Below, one piece after another: positions 1 to 10,168 of a DNA stretch of 64,000 nucleotides. The notes under the pieces were generated by a model. It searched no databases. It saw only the letters and a list, made by a program, of their open reading frames with translations, and was not told the origin of the DNA. The DNA is from Archangium violaceum (GTDB taxonomy: Bacteria > Myxococcota > Myxococcia > Myxococcales > Myxococcaceae). How positions within the stretch are numbered: position 1 is the first letter of the stretch; each line of letters begins with the position of its first letter. Position numbers and translations under genes: made by a program. The stretch is from positions 10,543,501 through 10,607,500 of the forward strand of contig NZ_CP069338.1 of NCBI RefSeq assembly GCF_016859125.1. The letters are read 5' to 3'.

Positions 1-50
1 CGCGCGCGATGGAAGAAGTGACGGGACGTCACATCGTGTTCGTGGGTTGA
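1..50 (+). CDS. C-terminal end of an unidentified protein (partial at left edge)
   Basis: The frame beginning at base 3 is open from the window edge and reads [15 protein letters not shown] before a TGA at 48-50. It could be the last residues of a gene starting outside the window. Fifteen residues are too few to name a family. A GC-rich frame of this length can stay open by chance, so this is a weak call. Confidence 0.25.
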   Translation, partial: RAMEEVTGRHIVFVG

Positions 51-133
51 GGGAGCGATCGCCAGCACGCTCCCCCGCCCCCCGGACGCTCACATTCCCG
101 GCGCGAGCCCGCACGCCGCGTTATTTTCGGGGC

Positions 134-793
<660 letters not shown>

Positions 794-814
794 CGGCGGC
801 CGGAGCCATGCGCC

Positions 815-2068
815 CTACTCCGAGCGCATGGCCTCCACCGGATCCAACCTCGCGGCACGCGCCGCGGGGTAGATGCCGAACACGAGCCCCACGCCCGAGC
901 TCATCCCCAGCGAGAGCGCCACGGCCCAGCCGGGCACCACGGTGTTGAAGCCCAGCATCCACCTCGCGAGGAAGGCCAGCCCGTAGCCGAGCCCCACGCC
1001 GATGGCGCCACCCATCAGCGACATCATCACCGCCTCGGTGGCGAACTGGCCGAGGATGCGCCACTTGCGCGCGCCCAGCGCCTTGCGGACACCGATCTCC
1101 TTCGTCCGCTCCGTCACCGACACCAGCATGATGTTGAGGATGCCGATGCCGCCCACCACCAGCGACAGCAGGCACACCCCGAAGCTGGCGATGGTGATCA
1201 CCTGGGACAGGCTGTTGAAGGTCTCGGTCATCGACTCGTTGGTGCGCACCTCGAAGTCGTTGGGCGCCAGCGGAGCCACGTCGCGCCGGCGGCGCAGCAG
1301 GTTCGTCACCTCCTCCTGCGCCTTGGAGAGCAGCTCCGGCGACCGGGCCTGCACCGTCAGGCTCACCGAGTTCACCGTCCCATAGAGCGTCTCATAGGCG
1401 CGCAGCGGCACGAAGACCACGTTGTCCATGCTCATCATGCCCAGGAAGCTGCCGCGCCGCTGCAGCACCCCCACCACGGTGAAGGGGCGGCCCTTGATGC
1501 GGATCTCCTGGCCGAGCGGCTCCATGCCCGGGAAGAGCGTGTCCACCACGTCCAGCCCCAGCACCGCGACCTGACGCCCGTCCACGGCCTCCACCTGGCC
1601 GAAGAAGCGCCCCGAGGCGATGGAGATGCCGCTGGTGTCGATGTACTCGGCCGTGGAGCCCGTGACGCGCACCGAGGGACGCGTCTCCACGCTCGAGGTG
1701 GAGAGTTTCTGGCCCCCCTTGGTGTCCGCCGCGGACACCACGCCCACCGAGGGGCAGAACTCCTGGACGGCGCGCAGGTCCTCCAGCGTCAGATCCTTGC
1801 GCTTGGCGTACATCCGCCAGTTCACCCGGCCGAAGCCCGAGGGCCACTTGCTCACCTGGAAGCTGTTGGCGCCCAGCTGCGACAGGTCGTTGTTCACCTT
1901 GAGGCGCAGGCCCTCGATGAGGGCCATCATGGTGATGACCGTCGTCACGCCGATGACGATGCCCAGCAGCGTGAGCAGCGAACGCAGCGGGTTGCCCAGG
2001 AACGTCCCCAGGGCCAACCGCAGGTTGTCGGCCATCGCCAATAGGTTGGCCTCGATGCGTCGGTACAT
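815..2068 (-). CDS. MacB-like ABC transporter permease (second of two)
   Basis: A 417-aa inner-membrane permease of the MacB/FtsX superfamily. One transmembrane segment near residues 20-45 (LRSLLTLLGIVIGVTTVI) is followed by a large periplasmic MacB_PCD-type domain. Three C-terminal helices follow, with the conserved stretch VVGGIGILNIMLVSVTERT and EIGVRKALGARK. It is last in the operon, 7 nt after the other permease, and the two share architecture and the C-terminal signature (DPVEAMRSE versus DPVEALRYE). This suggests a heterodimeric permease working with the ATPase at 3305-4063. The substrate cannot be read from the sequence. MacAB-type pumps export macrolides, peptides, siderophores or lipoprotein-like molecules. 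Confidence 0.93.
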   Translation of the reverse strand: MYRRIEANLLAMADNLRLALGTFLGNPLRSLLTLLGIVIGVTTVITMMALIEGLRLKVNNDLSQLGANSFQVSKWPSGFGRVNWRMYAKRKDLTLEDLRAVQEFCPSVGVVSAADTKGGQKLSTSSVETRPSVRVTGSTAEYIDTSGISIASGRFFGQVEAVDGRQVAVLGLDVVDTLFPGMEPLGQEIRIKGRPFTVVGVLQRRGSFLGMMSMDNVVFVPLRAYETLYGTVNSVSLTVQARSPELLSKAQEEVTNLLRRRRDVAPLAPNDFEVRTNESMTETFNSLSQVITIASFGVCLLSLVVGGIGILNIMLVSVTERTKEIGVRKALGARKWRILGQFATEAVMMSLMGGAIGVGLGYGLAFLARWMLGFNTVVPGWAVALSLGMSSGVGLVFGIYPAARAARLDPVEAMRSE

Positions 2069-2075
2069 GTCGTGC

Positions 2076-3308
2076 TCACTCGTAGCGGAGGGCTTCCACC
2101 GGATCCAGGTTCGCGGCCCGCGCCGCCGGCCAGATGCCGAACAGCAGTCCCACCAGCGCGGCGAAGCCCACGCCGCCCACGATGGTGAGCCACTGCACGT
2201 CCGCCGCCAGCGGGGTGATGAGGGACACCAGCTTGGCCGTCCCCAGCCCCACCACCGTGCCCAGCAGGCCGCCCACCGCGGACACGGCGGAGGCCTCCAT
2301 GAGGAACTGCACCACGATGGTGCGCTTGCGGGCCCCGAGCGCGCGCCGGATGCCGATCTCCCGCGTCCGCTCGCGCACCGACACCAGCATGATGTTCATG
2401 ATGCCGATGCCACCCACCAGCATGGTGATGAAACCCACGCCCAGGGCCACGCCATAGAGCGCACCGGTGAGCTGCTCGTACGTCTGCGCCAGCTGCTCCG
2501 GACGGTTGATGGAGAAGTCGTCCGGGGCCTCCGGGGGCGTGCTCCGCACGCGCCGCAGGATGCCGATGAGCTGATCCTCCGCCTTGCGCACGTCCTCCGC
2601 GCGCTCCACCGCGATGGCGATGCTGAAGGGGCGGCTCTTGCCGAAGGTGGAGTAGAACGTCTTGAAGGGCATCAGCACGATCAGATCCTGGTCTTCATCC
2701 AGGAGCTTGCCCTTGCGCGACAGCGTCCCCACCACCTGGAAGGGCCGGCCGTCGATGCGGACGGAGCGGCCCACGGGATCCAACCCCGGGAAGAGCCCCT
2801 CCGCCACTGAGGCGCCGATGACGACCACGGGCCGGGAGGTGGCGTCGTCCGCCTCGGTGAGGGTACGGCCGGCCACCACCTGGAAGGAGCCGATGGAGAA
2901 GTACTCCTGCCTCACCCCGCCAATGTCCACGGAGGACAGCTGCTCGCCCCCGAAGGCCACGTCCCCGGTGCGGTTCACGTAGGGCGAGATGGCGGTGATG
3001 TACGTCGACTGCGCGCGGATCTGCTCCACCTGCGGCAGGGTGAAGTTCTTCCGGTTGCGGTACAGCCACCAGTCGCCCTTCATCACCCAGGGGAACTTGG
3101 AGACGTAGAGGGTGTTGGAGCCGATGGAGGCCAGCTGTTTGTCGAAGGAGGCGTTGAGCCCCTGGATGATGCCGATGATGGCCAACAGCGTGGCCACGCC
3201 GATGCCAATGCCCACCGTGGTGAGCACCGTGCGCATCCGGTTGGCCCCCAGCGAGAAGAGCGCGATGCGCGCCCCCTCGAGCACATCCACGCGCACCGCC
3301 CTGCTCAT
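2076..3308 (-). CDS. MacB-like ABC transporter permease (first of two)
   Basis: A 410-aa permease with the MacB layout: an N-terminal helix ([20 protein letters not shown]), a periplasmic domain of about 230 residues, and three C-terminal helices containing [19 protein letters not shown] and [12 protein letters not shown]. The start overlaps the stop of the ABC ATPase gene by 4 nt (3305-3308), a pattern of translational coupling. Together with the second permease it probably forms the membrane part of the mechanotransmission pump, which pushes periplasmic substrate through the adaptor and TolC-like channel encoded upstream. Confidence 0.93.
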   Translation of the reverse strand: MSRAVRVDVLEGARIALFSLGANRMRTVLTTVGIGIGVATLLAIIGIIQGLNASFDKQLASIGSNTLYVSKFPWVMKGDWWLYRNRKNFTLPQVEQIRAQSTYITAISPYVNRTGDVAFGGEQLSSVDIGGVRQEYFSIGSFQVVAGRTLTEADDATSRPVVVIGASVAEGLFPGLDPVGRSVRIDGRPFQVVGTLSRKGKLLDEDQDLIVLMPFKTFYSTFGKSRPFSIAIAVERAEDVRKAEDQLIGILRRVRSTPPEAPDDFSINRPEQLAQTYEQLTGALYGVALGVGFITMLVGGIGIMNIMLVSVRERTREIGIRRALGARKRTIVVQFLMEASAVSAVGGLLGTVVGLGTAKLVSLITPLAADVQWLTIVGGVGFAALVGLLFGIWPAARAANLDPVEALRYE

Positions 3309-4063
3309 GCGCCCCCCACGGCCTGCGTCTGGGGCACGTCGCCCAGGGCCACCTGACGCCCGGGGCCGTCCGCGACGATCTGCCCGTCACTGAGCCGGAT
3401 GGCCCTCGGGCAGCGCGCCGCCAGCTTCGGCTCGTGCGTGACGAGCACCAGCGTGTTGCCCGCGCGGTGCAGCTCCTCGAACAGCCGGACGATCTCCTCA
3501 CCCGTGGCCGAGTCCAGGTTGCCCGTGGGCTCGTCCGCCAGGAGCATGGAGGGCTCGGCCACCAGCGCCCGGGCGATGGCCACGCGCTGGCGCTGACCAC
3601 CGGACAGCTCGTTGGGCCTGTGGTGCATGCGGTGCTCCAGGTGCACCTTCGCCAGCGCGGCCTTGGCCCGCTCGCGCCGCTCCCTGGCCCGCATGCCCCG
3701 GTAGACCAGCGGCAGTTCCACGTTGGCCAGCGCCGTCTCGCGCGGCAGCAGCTGGAACGTCTGGAAGATGAAGCCGATCTCCTCGTTGCGCACCACGGCG
3801 AGCTCGTCGTCCGTCATGCGCGACACATCCTTGTGGTTGAGCAGGTAGCGGCCGCTGCTGGGCGTGTCCAGGCAGCCCAGCACGTTCATCAGCGTGCTCT
3901 TGCCCGAGCCGGACTGGCCGATGATGGCCACCCACTCGCCGCGGCTGATGCCGAAGGAGACGCCGCGCAGCGCGCGCACCTCCTCGCCGCCCACGTGGAA
4001 GACACGGGTGACGTCCTGCACATCGATGAGCCGGGAGTCCCCGGCGCCGTTGGACTCGCTCAC
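3305..4063 (-). CDS. ABC transporter ATP-binding protein, MacB/LolD type
   Basis: A 252-aa nucleotide-binding subunit. Visible motifs are Walker [10 protein letters not shown], the signature [15 protein letters not shown], Walker [12 protein letters not shown] and the H-loop VLVTHEP. The sequence [20 protein letters not shown] is typical of the MacB/LolD/FtsE clade. In E. coli MacB the ATPase and permease are one chain; here the ATPase is a separate gene followed by two permeases. It overlaps the adaptor gene and the first permease by 4 nt each, so all subunits are probably made together. Confidence 0.95.
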   Translation of the reverse strand: MSESNGAGDSRLIDVQDVTRVFHVGGEEVRALRGVSFGISRGEWVAIIGQSGSGKSTLMNVLGCLDTPSSGRYLLNHKDVSRMTDDELAVVRNEEIGFIFQTFQLLPRETALANVELPLVYRGMRARERRERAKAALAKVHLEHRMHHRPNELSGGQRQRVAIARALVAEPSMLLADEPTGNLDSATGEEIVRLFEELHRAGNTLVLVTHEPKLAARCPRAIRLSDGQIVADGPGRQVALGDVPQTQAVGGA

Positions 4064-5328
4064 GACTTCTGCCCACCCCGGCCGCCACCCGGGCCACCCG
4101 GCTGCGGCTCGCGCACCGTGTCGCCGGGCTTCAGCTCCTTGGACAGCGTGCGGTAGGGGCCCTCCACCACCCGCTCGTCCGGCTCGAGCCCCTCGAGGAT
4201 CTCCAGATCCGTGTCGGAGGCGATGCCCGTGCGCACCCGGCGCAGCTGCGCCTTGTTGTCCTTGTCCACCACGAAGACCACCTTGGCCAGCGTCTCCGCG
4301 CGGCGGGCCACCGTGAGGCCCCCACCCTCCACGGGCGGCTTGTAGTCCGGCAGGCTCCGCTCCGGACGCACCGTCACCGACTGGATGGGGACGAGCACCG
4401 TGTCGTCATGCGTCTCCGCGGAGATCCGCACCTCGGCGCTCATGCCCGGCAGCACCCGCGCCGGCCGCGTGTTCAGCGCCACCTTCACCGGGAAGGAGGT
4501 GACTTCCGCCTCGGTACCCTCGTTCTTGATGAGCGCCTTCTGGGCGATCTCCACCACCGAGCCCTGGTAGGACTCACCCTCGAGCGCGTCCACGGTGATC
4601 TCCGCGGGCTGGCCGGGCTTGAGGTGCACCACCTCGTGCTCGCCCACCTCGAACTTCACCTCCATGACGTTGAGCGCGGCGATGGTCATCACCACGTCCT
4701 CGGAGAGGTCCGAGCCACGCACCCGCTCACCCACCTCGCGCGACAGCTCGATGACCGTGCCATCGATGGGCGAGAGCAACGTCGTCTTGGAGAGATTGTT
4801 CAGCGCCTCCTCGTACACGGCGGAGGCCTGGGCCAGACGCTGCTGAGCCGCGGCCAGCCGCCCCATCGCCGAGTCCCGCGCCGACCGCGCTTGATCCACC
4901 TCGGCCGCCGAGGCCAGCTCCTTCCTGCCCAGCTCCTCCACGCGGGCGAGCTCGGCCGCCGTGCGATCCGCCTCCACCTGGGTCACCTGCGCGTCCGAGC
5001 GCGCCGCGTTCTGCGCCGCCAGCGCCTGCTTCACCGTCGCCTCGTAGCGCCTGCGATCGACGCGGCCCAGCACCTGCCCCTTCGCGACCCGCTCCCCCTC
5101 CTTCACCAGCAGCTCCGTGAGATCGCCGGAGAGGCTGGAGGAGATCTTCACCGTGGTGGCCGCCTGCACCTTGCCGGCGCCGGTGATGGTGCGGGTGATG
5201 CTGCCCTTACGGGCCTTCGTCACCTGCGCCTCCACGGTGGGCGGGGGGCGATCCTTCAACCCTCCAGCGGTGATGGCCGCGGCTCCGAGGAACAGCCCCC
5301 CTGCGATGACTGCCTTCCACCACTTCAT
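4060..5328 (-). CDS. Periplasmic adaptor (membrane fusion) protein, MacA-like
   Basis: A 422-aa adaptor of the HlyD/RND-MFP family. An N-terminal membrane anchor ([18 protein letters not shown]) is followed by a biotinyl-lipoyl half ([20 protein letters not shown]). An Ala/Gln/Glu-rich coiled-coil hairpin spans about residues 90-170, and the second lipoyl half follows ([20 protein letters not shown]). Beta-barrel and membrane-proximal domains complete it. It would bridge the inner-membrane MacB-like complex to the TolC-like protein. The C-terminal tail is Gly/Pro-rich ([12 protein letters not shown]). It overlaps tolC and the ATPase gene by 4 nt each. Confidence 0.93.
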   Translation of the reverse strand: MKWWKAVIAGGLFLGAAAITAGGLKDRPPPTVEAQVTKARKGSITRTITGAGKVQAATTVKISSSLSGDLTELLVKEGERVAKGQVLGRVDRRRYEATVKQALAAQNAARSDAQVTQVEADRTAAELARVEELGRKELASAAEVDQARSARDSAMGRLAAAQQRLAQASAVYEEALNNLSKTTLLSPIDGTVIELSREVGERVRGSDLSEDVVMTIAALNVMEVKFEVGEHEVVHLKPGQPAEITVDALEGESYQGSVVEIAQKALIKNEGTEAEVTSFPVKVALNTRPARVLPGMSAEVRISAETHDDTVLVPIQSVTVRPERSLPDYKPPVEGGGLTVARRAETLAKVVFVVDKDNKAQLRRVRTGIASDTDLEILEGLEPDERVVEGPYRTLSKELKPGDTVREPQPGGPGGGRGGQKS

Positions 5329-6653
5329 TTCGCCTCTCCCGGTGCCAGCGTTCCCATGGCCCGCATCAGCGCGAAGCGGGCGATCTCCACGTCAATCCTG
5401 TTCTCCAGCAGCGTCAGCTCGGCCTGCGTGAGCTTGAGTTGCGCGTCGCGCACCTCCAGCGTCGAGCTGACTCCCGCGTTGAAGCGCTCCTCCGCGAGCG
5501 TCAGCGCGGCGGCGGCCACCTTGCGGTTGGCCTCGGCCAGCTCCGTGGCGGCCAGCTGCGTCACCAGCGCCTCGTGCGCCTGACGCACCGCTCCTTCCAA
5601 CTCGCGCTCCGACTGTTGCAGGTTCAGCTCGGAGATCCGGCTCTGGTACTCCGCCCGGCGCGTCTGCGCCTGGGTGGTGAAGCCGTTGAAGAGATCCCAC
5701 GACAGCGAGATGCCGCCGGACACCGAGTTCTGCCGGTCCGGCCGGGAGAAGAAGATCTCCGCGTCCGGAGCCGCGTGCTGGAAGTTGCCCGAGAGGGAGA
5801 GGCGCGGCAGGTACCCGGCCCTGGCGATGCTCTCCTGGAGCTCCGCCGCGCGCAGTTGCTGGCGCAGCACCACCAGCAACGGCCGGCGGGTCCTCGCCTC
5901 CCGCAGCGCCATGTCCAGGGACGGCGCCGGCGCGGGCGGCTGGTTCATCACCCCCGGATCCACCGCCACCGCGGCCTCCGCGCCCGGCATGGCCAGCCAC
6001 GTGACCAGCCGCACCTGGTCCGCCGCCAGCTGCGACTGGCGCGTCACCACGGCGATGCGATCATTGCCCAGGTTCACCAGCGCGGACAGCTCCTCGGCCT
6101 TTCCCACCCGACCCGCCTGGTAGAGCGCCCGGGCCCGCTCGAGCTGCTGCTCGCTGCGCCGCACGTTCGCCTCCAGCACCTGGATGGTGGCCTGGGTGCG
6201 GAGGAGCGCGAAGAAGCGCTGGATGCCCTCCAACTCCGAGGTGTCCTGCTGCTCGAGCGCCTGGCCCCGAGCCGCCTCCAGCTGCGCCCCGCTCTGCGAC
6301 AGCCGTGCCCAGACGGCCCGGTCATAGAGGAGCTGCGAGACGGAGACGCCGAGGTTGAAGCCGGGGTACAGAACCTCCGGGGTGTCGGTCGGCAACCGCT
6401 GGAAGCCGCCCCCCTCCACGGGCACCACGTTGTAGTCGCGCTGGGGGCCCACGTAGTTCACGGAGGCCCCCGCCGAGAGCCGGACCTGGGGCAGCAGCGA
6501 CGAGCGGGCCACGCGCACATCCTGCTCGGCGCTGGAGGCCTGCAGCACGGCGGTCAGCGCCTGGGTGTTCTCCCGGCTCCGGACGCGCGCGTCCTCCAGG
6601 GTGATGGGCGTGGGGTTGGCGGCGAGCACCGCCGCGAGTACGAGCGCGTTCAT
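5325..6653 (-). CDS. TolC-family outer-membrane channel protein
   Basis: A 442-aa outer-membrane efflux protein. The two homologous OEP halves are recognisable by repeated ITLEDARVRSRENTQAL-type and ALREARTRRPLLVVLRQQL-type beginnings, long helical heptad segments, and the barrel strand motif SLSGNFQHAAPDAEIFF. I chose the ATG at 6653: it gives a short signal-peptide-like start (MNALVLAAVLAA) and overlaps the YIP1 gene stop by 4 nt. The frame is open further upstream, but that part lies inside the YIP1 gene in another frame. It would be the exit duct of the exporter encoded downstream. Confidence 0.93.
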   Translation of the reverse strand: MNALVLAAVLAANPTPITLEDARVRSRENTQALTAVLQASSAEQDVRVARSSLLPQVRLSAGASVNYVGPQRDYNVVPVEGGGFQRLPTDTPEVLYPGFNLGVSVSQLLYDRAVWARLSQSGAQLEAARGQALEQQDTSELEGIQRFFALLRTQATIQVLEANVRRSEQQLERARALYQAGRVGKAEELSALVNLGNDRIAVVTRQSQLAADQVRLVTWLAMPGAEAAVAVDPGVMNQPPAPAPSLDMALREARTRRPLLVVLRQQLRAAELQESIARAGYLPRLSLSGNFQHAAPDAEIFFSRPDRQNSVSGGISLSWDLFNGFTTQAQTRRAEYQSRISELNLQQSERELEGAVRQAHEALVTQLAATELAEANRKVAAAALTLAEERFNAGVSSTLEVRDAQLKLTQAELTLLENRIDVEIARFALMRAMGTLAPGEAK

Positions 6654-7390
6654 CGTGCACCTCCCGGAGGACCACGCGGAGGACCACCGGGCCCGCCAGC
6701 CGACATCGCGGGCAGGCCGATGAAGAACACCCCGACGAACAGGACGTAGAGGACGAGGCACAGCAGCACCGCCCGGCCCCTGCTCATCCCCGTGGCCGAG
6801 GAGAAGCCCAGCCCCAGCAGCCCCACGCTCCACAGGTTGAAGAAGTCCACCCCCTTGAGCACCCGCTGCAGCTTGGGGGACAGCCCGTCCAGCACGGCCA
6901 GGCTCGAGGGCACCAGGTCCGCCACGCGCGCCTCGGTGAGGGAGTACTGCGCCAGCGCGCAGACGGCGAAGATGGCGTGGTAGAGCGCGATGGGCAGCAT
7001 CGCCAGCGCCGCCGCCGACATGAACCGGCCGAAGGGCGCCGTCCTGTCGAACAGCCACGCGCACACCCACAGCGCCGCCGCCAGCACCAGCGTCAGCAGC
7101 GGCATCACGAAGACGCCCTTGGCGATCCCCGCCACCAGCGCCTTGCGCGAGGCGGTCTGGATCTCCTCGGAGATCTCGGTCTCCGTCATCCGCTCGAGCT
7201 TGCCGGTCATCTGCAGTTGCCGCACCACCGCGGGGCCAGCGTCCCAGCGGAGGGAAAAGGCGGTCCCGGAAGCGGACACGCACACGACGAGGATCAGGAG
7301 GGGCCAGAACCAGCGCCGGGCCTCGATGGCCGCGCCTGTCGCGTCGAGCGGGTCGACGAGCACGCGGGTGGGTTGGACGAGTGAGCTCAT
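6650..7390 (-). CDS. YIP1-family multispanning membrane protein
   Basis: A 246-aa protein with about five hydrophobic segments: WFWPLLILVVCVSASGTAF near the N-terminus, then helices around VFVMPLLTLVLAAALWVCAW, MLPIALYHAIFAVCALA, LWSVGLLGLGF and VLLCLVLYVLFVGVFF. The layout fits bacterial YIP1/DUF1282-type proteins, whose biochemical role is unknown. It ends in a Gly/Pro/Arg-rich tail. It is the first gene of the exporter operon and overlaps tolC by 4 nt, so it may assist assembly or regulation of the pump (inference). The ATG at 7390 was preferred because the open frame upstream lacks a plausible start; no good ribosome-binding site is visible before it. Confidence 0.8.
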   Translation of the reverse strand: MSSLVQPTRVLVDPLDATGAAIEARRWFWPLLILVVCVSASGTAFSLRWDAGPAVVRQLQMTGKLERMTETEISEEIQTASRKALVAGIAKGVFVMPLLTLVLAAALWVCAWLFDRTAPFGRFMSAAALAMLPIALYHAIFAVCALAQYSLTEARVADLVPSSLAVLDGLSPKLQRVLKGVDFFNLWSVGLLGLGFSSATGMSRGRAVLLCLVLYVLFVGVFFIGLPAMSAGGPGGPPRGPPGGAR

Positions 7391-7599
7391 ATGGAGGAGG
7401 TGTCGCGCAATCGGGATGTACGCCCAGGAGCGCGCCCTATTGCAAGCCAGGTGACACTGGACGCCCAACAGGCGGGCAGGCGGCCCATTCCCCGGGCTCC
7501 GGCCTGAAAATGGTAGGAGGTGTAGCGCCCTGTAGCGGAAATTTTGCCCGGCGGATCCGAAGGGTGTATTTGCTCGCCTGCCCGCTTGCCGGAGCACGA

Positions 7600-10164
7600 A
7601 TGGTCGACAGCACGGATCTCGCTCAGGTACTCCACGAAGCCAACGACATCGCTCAGAGCGTGGCACAGAAGCCTACCTCGGCGCACGTACTCCTGGCCCT
7701 CTTCACGGTGGAAAACCGGGCGCAGCTCCTCTTGAAGGAGAAGGGCATCGACGAGGACACCCTCCTGGAGAGGATGACCTCGCACCCCTCGGAGCAGGAC
7801 GGGCTGGTGCGCGAGCTGTGCATGCGGGCCCGGGAAATCGCCCAGAGCAGCGGCGCGCGCGAGACGGACTGCATGCACCTGCTGGTGGCCTTCACCCGGG
7901 TGCGCTGCGCCGCGAGCGAGCTGCTGGCCAAGACGGGCCTGCACCTCATCAACCTGGGCAACACCGCCCTCTCCTATTGCCTGAGCGGCAGCATGCCCCG
8001 GAGGCTCCAGCCGGGCCGCGGCTCCTCGATGGCGGTGGGCATGCCCCGGCCGAACCGGCCCCTGGGTGCTCCGCCCTCGGCCCCGCCCGCCTCTGCGCTC
8101 GCGCTGAGCGCGCTCCGCCCCGCCTCCGCGCCGCCCCGGACACCGTCCCGGCCCGCGATCTCCCCGCGCGACCTCATCGACGAGGTGCACGAGGACGTGG
8201 CCCCCGCTGCCGAGCCCACACCGGTGCCCCCGCGGCCCACGCGCACCCCGACCCCGGTTCCCGCCGCCCTGGCTCCGGCCGCGCCCCTGGCTCCGGCCGC
8301 GCCCCTGGTGGCTCCGGCCCCCGCTCCCACCCCGGCACCGCGTCCGGCCACGCCGGCCCGCGCCGCGCCCTCATTGGTGCTCGACGAGAAGCGCTTCCCC
8401 CTGCTCACCTCTCTGGGCCGCAACCTGAGCCGGCTCGCCCAGGAGGGAAAGCTGGATCCCGTGGTGGGCCGCTCCAAGGAGATCGAGGAGGTCATCGACG
8501 TCCTCGGCAAGCGGCGGACCAACAACCCGTGCCTGCTGGGTGAAGCGGGTGTGGGCAAGACGGCCGTGGTGGAGGGCGTGGCCCAGCGCCTGCTGGAGCT
8601 GCGCGGCTCCCTGGCCGAGAAGATCCTCCTCGAGCTGGACATGGCCACGCTGGTGGCCGGCACGCAGCTGCGCGGCGCGTTCTCCGAGAAGCTCAACGCC
8701 CTCAAGGATGAGGTGCGGCGCGCGGATGGGCGCGTGGTGGTCTTCATCGATGAGATCCACACGCTGGTGGGCGCGGGCTCCACCGGCGAGGGGCCGCAGG
8801 ACGCCGCCAACGAGCTGAAGACGGCCATGGCGCGCGGCGAGTTCCCCTGCATCGGCGCCACCACGCACGACGAGTACCGCAAGTTCATCTCGCAGGACCC
8901 GGCGCTGGAGCGGCGCTTCACCCCGGTGGTGGTGCACGAGCCGTCGGTGCCCGAGACGGTGGAGATCCTCCAGGGCATCATCGGCCGCTACGAGGACCAC
9001 CACGGCCTGCGCTACGCCCCCGAGGCGCTGGAGGCCGCCGCGTCCCTGGCCTCGCGCTACGTGACGGACCGCTTCATGCCGGACAAGGCCATCTCCGTGG
9101 TGGACCTGGCCGGTTCGCGCAGCCGCCGCGAGGGCAAGGAGCTGGTGGAGGCCTCGGACGTGGCGCGCGTGGTGGCGAAGATCGCCGGTATCCCCGAGGA
9201 GCGCCTGCTGATGACGGACTCGGCGCGGCTGCTCCGGCTGGAGGCGGACCTGGGCGAGCGCGTCATCGGCCACGAGGAGGCCATCAGCCGCATCGCCCGC
9301 GTCATCCGCCGCAACTACGCGGGCTTCGCCTCGCGCCGGCCCATGGGCTCCTTCCTCTTCCTGGGCCCCACGGGCGTGGGCAAGACGGAGATGGCGCGCG
9401 CGCTGGCCGAGGTGCTCTTCGGCAGCAAGGATCTGCTGGTGCGCCTGGACATGAGCGAGATGTCCGAGAGCCACGGCGTCTCCCGCCTCATCGGCTCGCC
9501 CGCGGGCTACGTGGGCTACGGAGATGGTGGCCAGCTCACCGAGCCGGTGCGCCGCCGCCCCTCGTGCGTGGTGGTGCTGGACGAGATCGAGAAGGCCCAC
9601 CGCGAGGTGCAGCTGCTCCTGCTCCAGGTGCTGGAGGAGGGCCGCCTCACCGACGGCAAGGGCCGGCACATCGACTTCTCCAACACCGTCATCATCCTGA
9701 CGACGAACCTGGGCGCGGAGGCCTTCCACCGCACCAGCCGCGCGATGGGCTTCGGGGCCTCGGCGGAGAGCCAGGGCGCGAACGACACGGACGCGGCCAG
9801 CAACGCCGCGCGCCAGGCCCTGCCGCCCGAGCTGTGGAACCGCATCGACGAGCGTCTCCCCTTCCGGCCCCTGGCCGAGGAGCAGGTGGCGCGCATCGCC
9901 ACGCTGCTGCTGGAGGGGAGCAGCCGGCGGCTCGCCACGGAGAAGGGCATCGAGTACGTGGCCGACGCGGACGTGGTGGCGTTGCTGATGAAGTCGGGCG
10001 GATTCGATCCGAAACTGGGCGCGCGGCCCATGCGCCAGGTGGTGCAGCGTCTGGTGGAGGCACCCCTGGCCGAGCGGATCCTCGCGGGCGAGTTCATGGC
10101 GGGCGACCGGGTGCGGGTGACCGTCCAAGGCGGAGAGCTGCAGTTCCTGCGCGAGAGCCGCTGA
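7600..10164 (+). CDS. Two-domain AAA+ Clp ATPase (ClpA/ClpC-like)
   Basis: An 854-aa Hsp100-type unfoldase. A Clp N-domain (about residues 1-140) is followed by a Pro/Ala-rich linker of roughly 110 residues, unusually long for the family. D1 has Walker A GEAGVGKT near residue 314 and Walker B VVFIDEIHTLVG. D2 has Walker A GPTGVGKTE near residue 589 and Walker B VVVLDEIEKAH. The two Walker A motifs are about 275 residues apart, as in ClpA and far less than in ClpB, so the ClpB middle coiled coil is absent. An MGF tripeptide near residue 715 may be a ClpP-docking loop. The ATG at 7600 is preceded by GGAG; upstream frame extension has no domain sequence. Confidence 0.92.
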   Translation: MVDSTDLAQVLHEANDIAQSVAQKPTSAHVLLALFTVENRAQLLLKEKGIDEDTLLERMTSHPSEQDGLVRELCMRAREIAQSSGARETDCMHLLVAFTRVRCAASELLAKTGLHLINLGNTALSYCLSGSMPRRLQPGRGSSMAVGMPRPNRPLGAPPSAPPASALALSALRPASAPPRTPSRPAISPRDLIDEVHEDVAPAAEPTPVPPRPTRTPTPVPAALAPAAPLAPAAPLVAPAPAPTPAPRPATPARAAPSLVLDEKRFPLLTSLGRNLSRLAQEGKLDPVVGRSKEIEEVIDVLGKRRTNNPCLLGEAGVGKTAVVEGVAQRLLELRGSLAEKILLELDMATLVAGTQLRGAFSEKLNALKDEVRRADGRVVVFIDEIHTLVGAGSTGEGPQDAANELKTAMARGEFPCIGATTHDEYRKFISQDPALERRFTPVVVHEPSVPETVEILQGIIGRYEDHHGLRYAPEALEAAASLASRYVTDRFMPDKAISVVDLAGSRSRREGKELVEASDVARVVAKIAGIPEERLLMTDSARLLRLEADLGERVIGHEEAISRIARVIRRNYAGFASRRPMGSFLFLGPTGVGKTEMARALAEVLFGSKDLLVRLDMSEMSESHGVSRLIGSPAGYVGYGDGGQLTEPVRRRPSCVVVLDEIEKAHREVQLLLLQVLEEGRLTDGKGRHIDFSNTVIILTTNLGAEAFHRTSRAMGFGASAESQGANDTDAASNAARQALPPELWNRIDERLPFRPLAEEQVARIATLLLEGSSRRLATEKGIEYVADADVVALLMKSGGFDPKLGARPMRQVVQRLVEAPLAERILAGEFMAGDRVRVTVQGGELQFLRESR

Positions 10165-10168
10165 GCCC

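Noticed and set aside
6654-7283. N-terminal extension of the TolC-like protein
   Set aside because: The extension is the YIP1 gene read in another frame and lacks a signal peptide.
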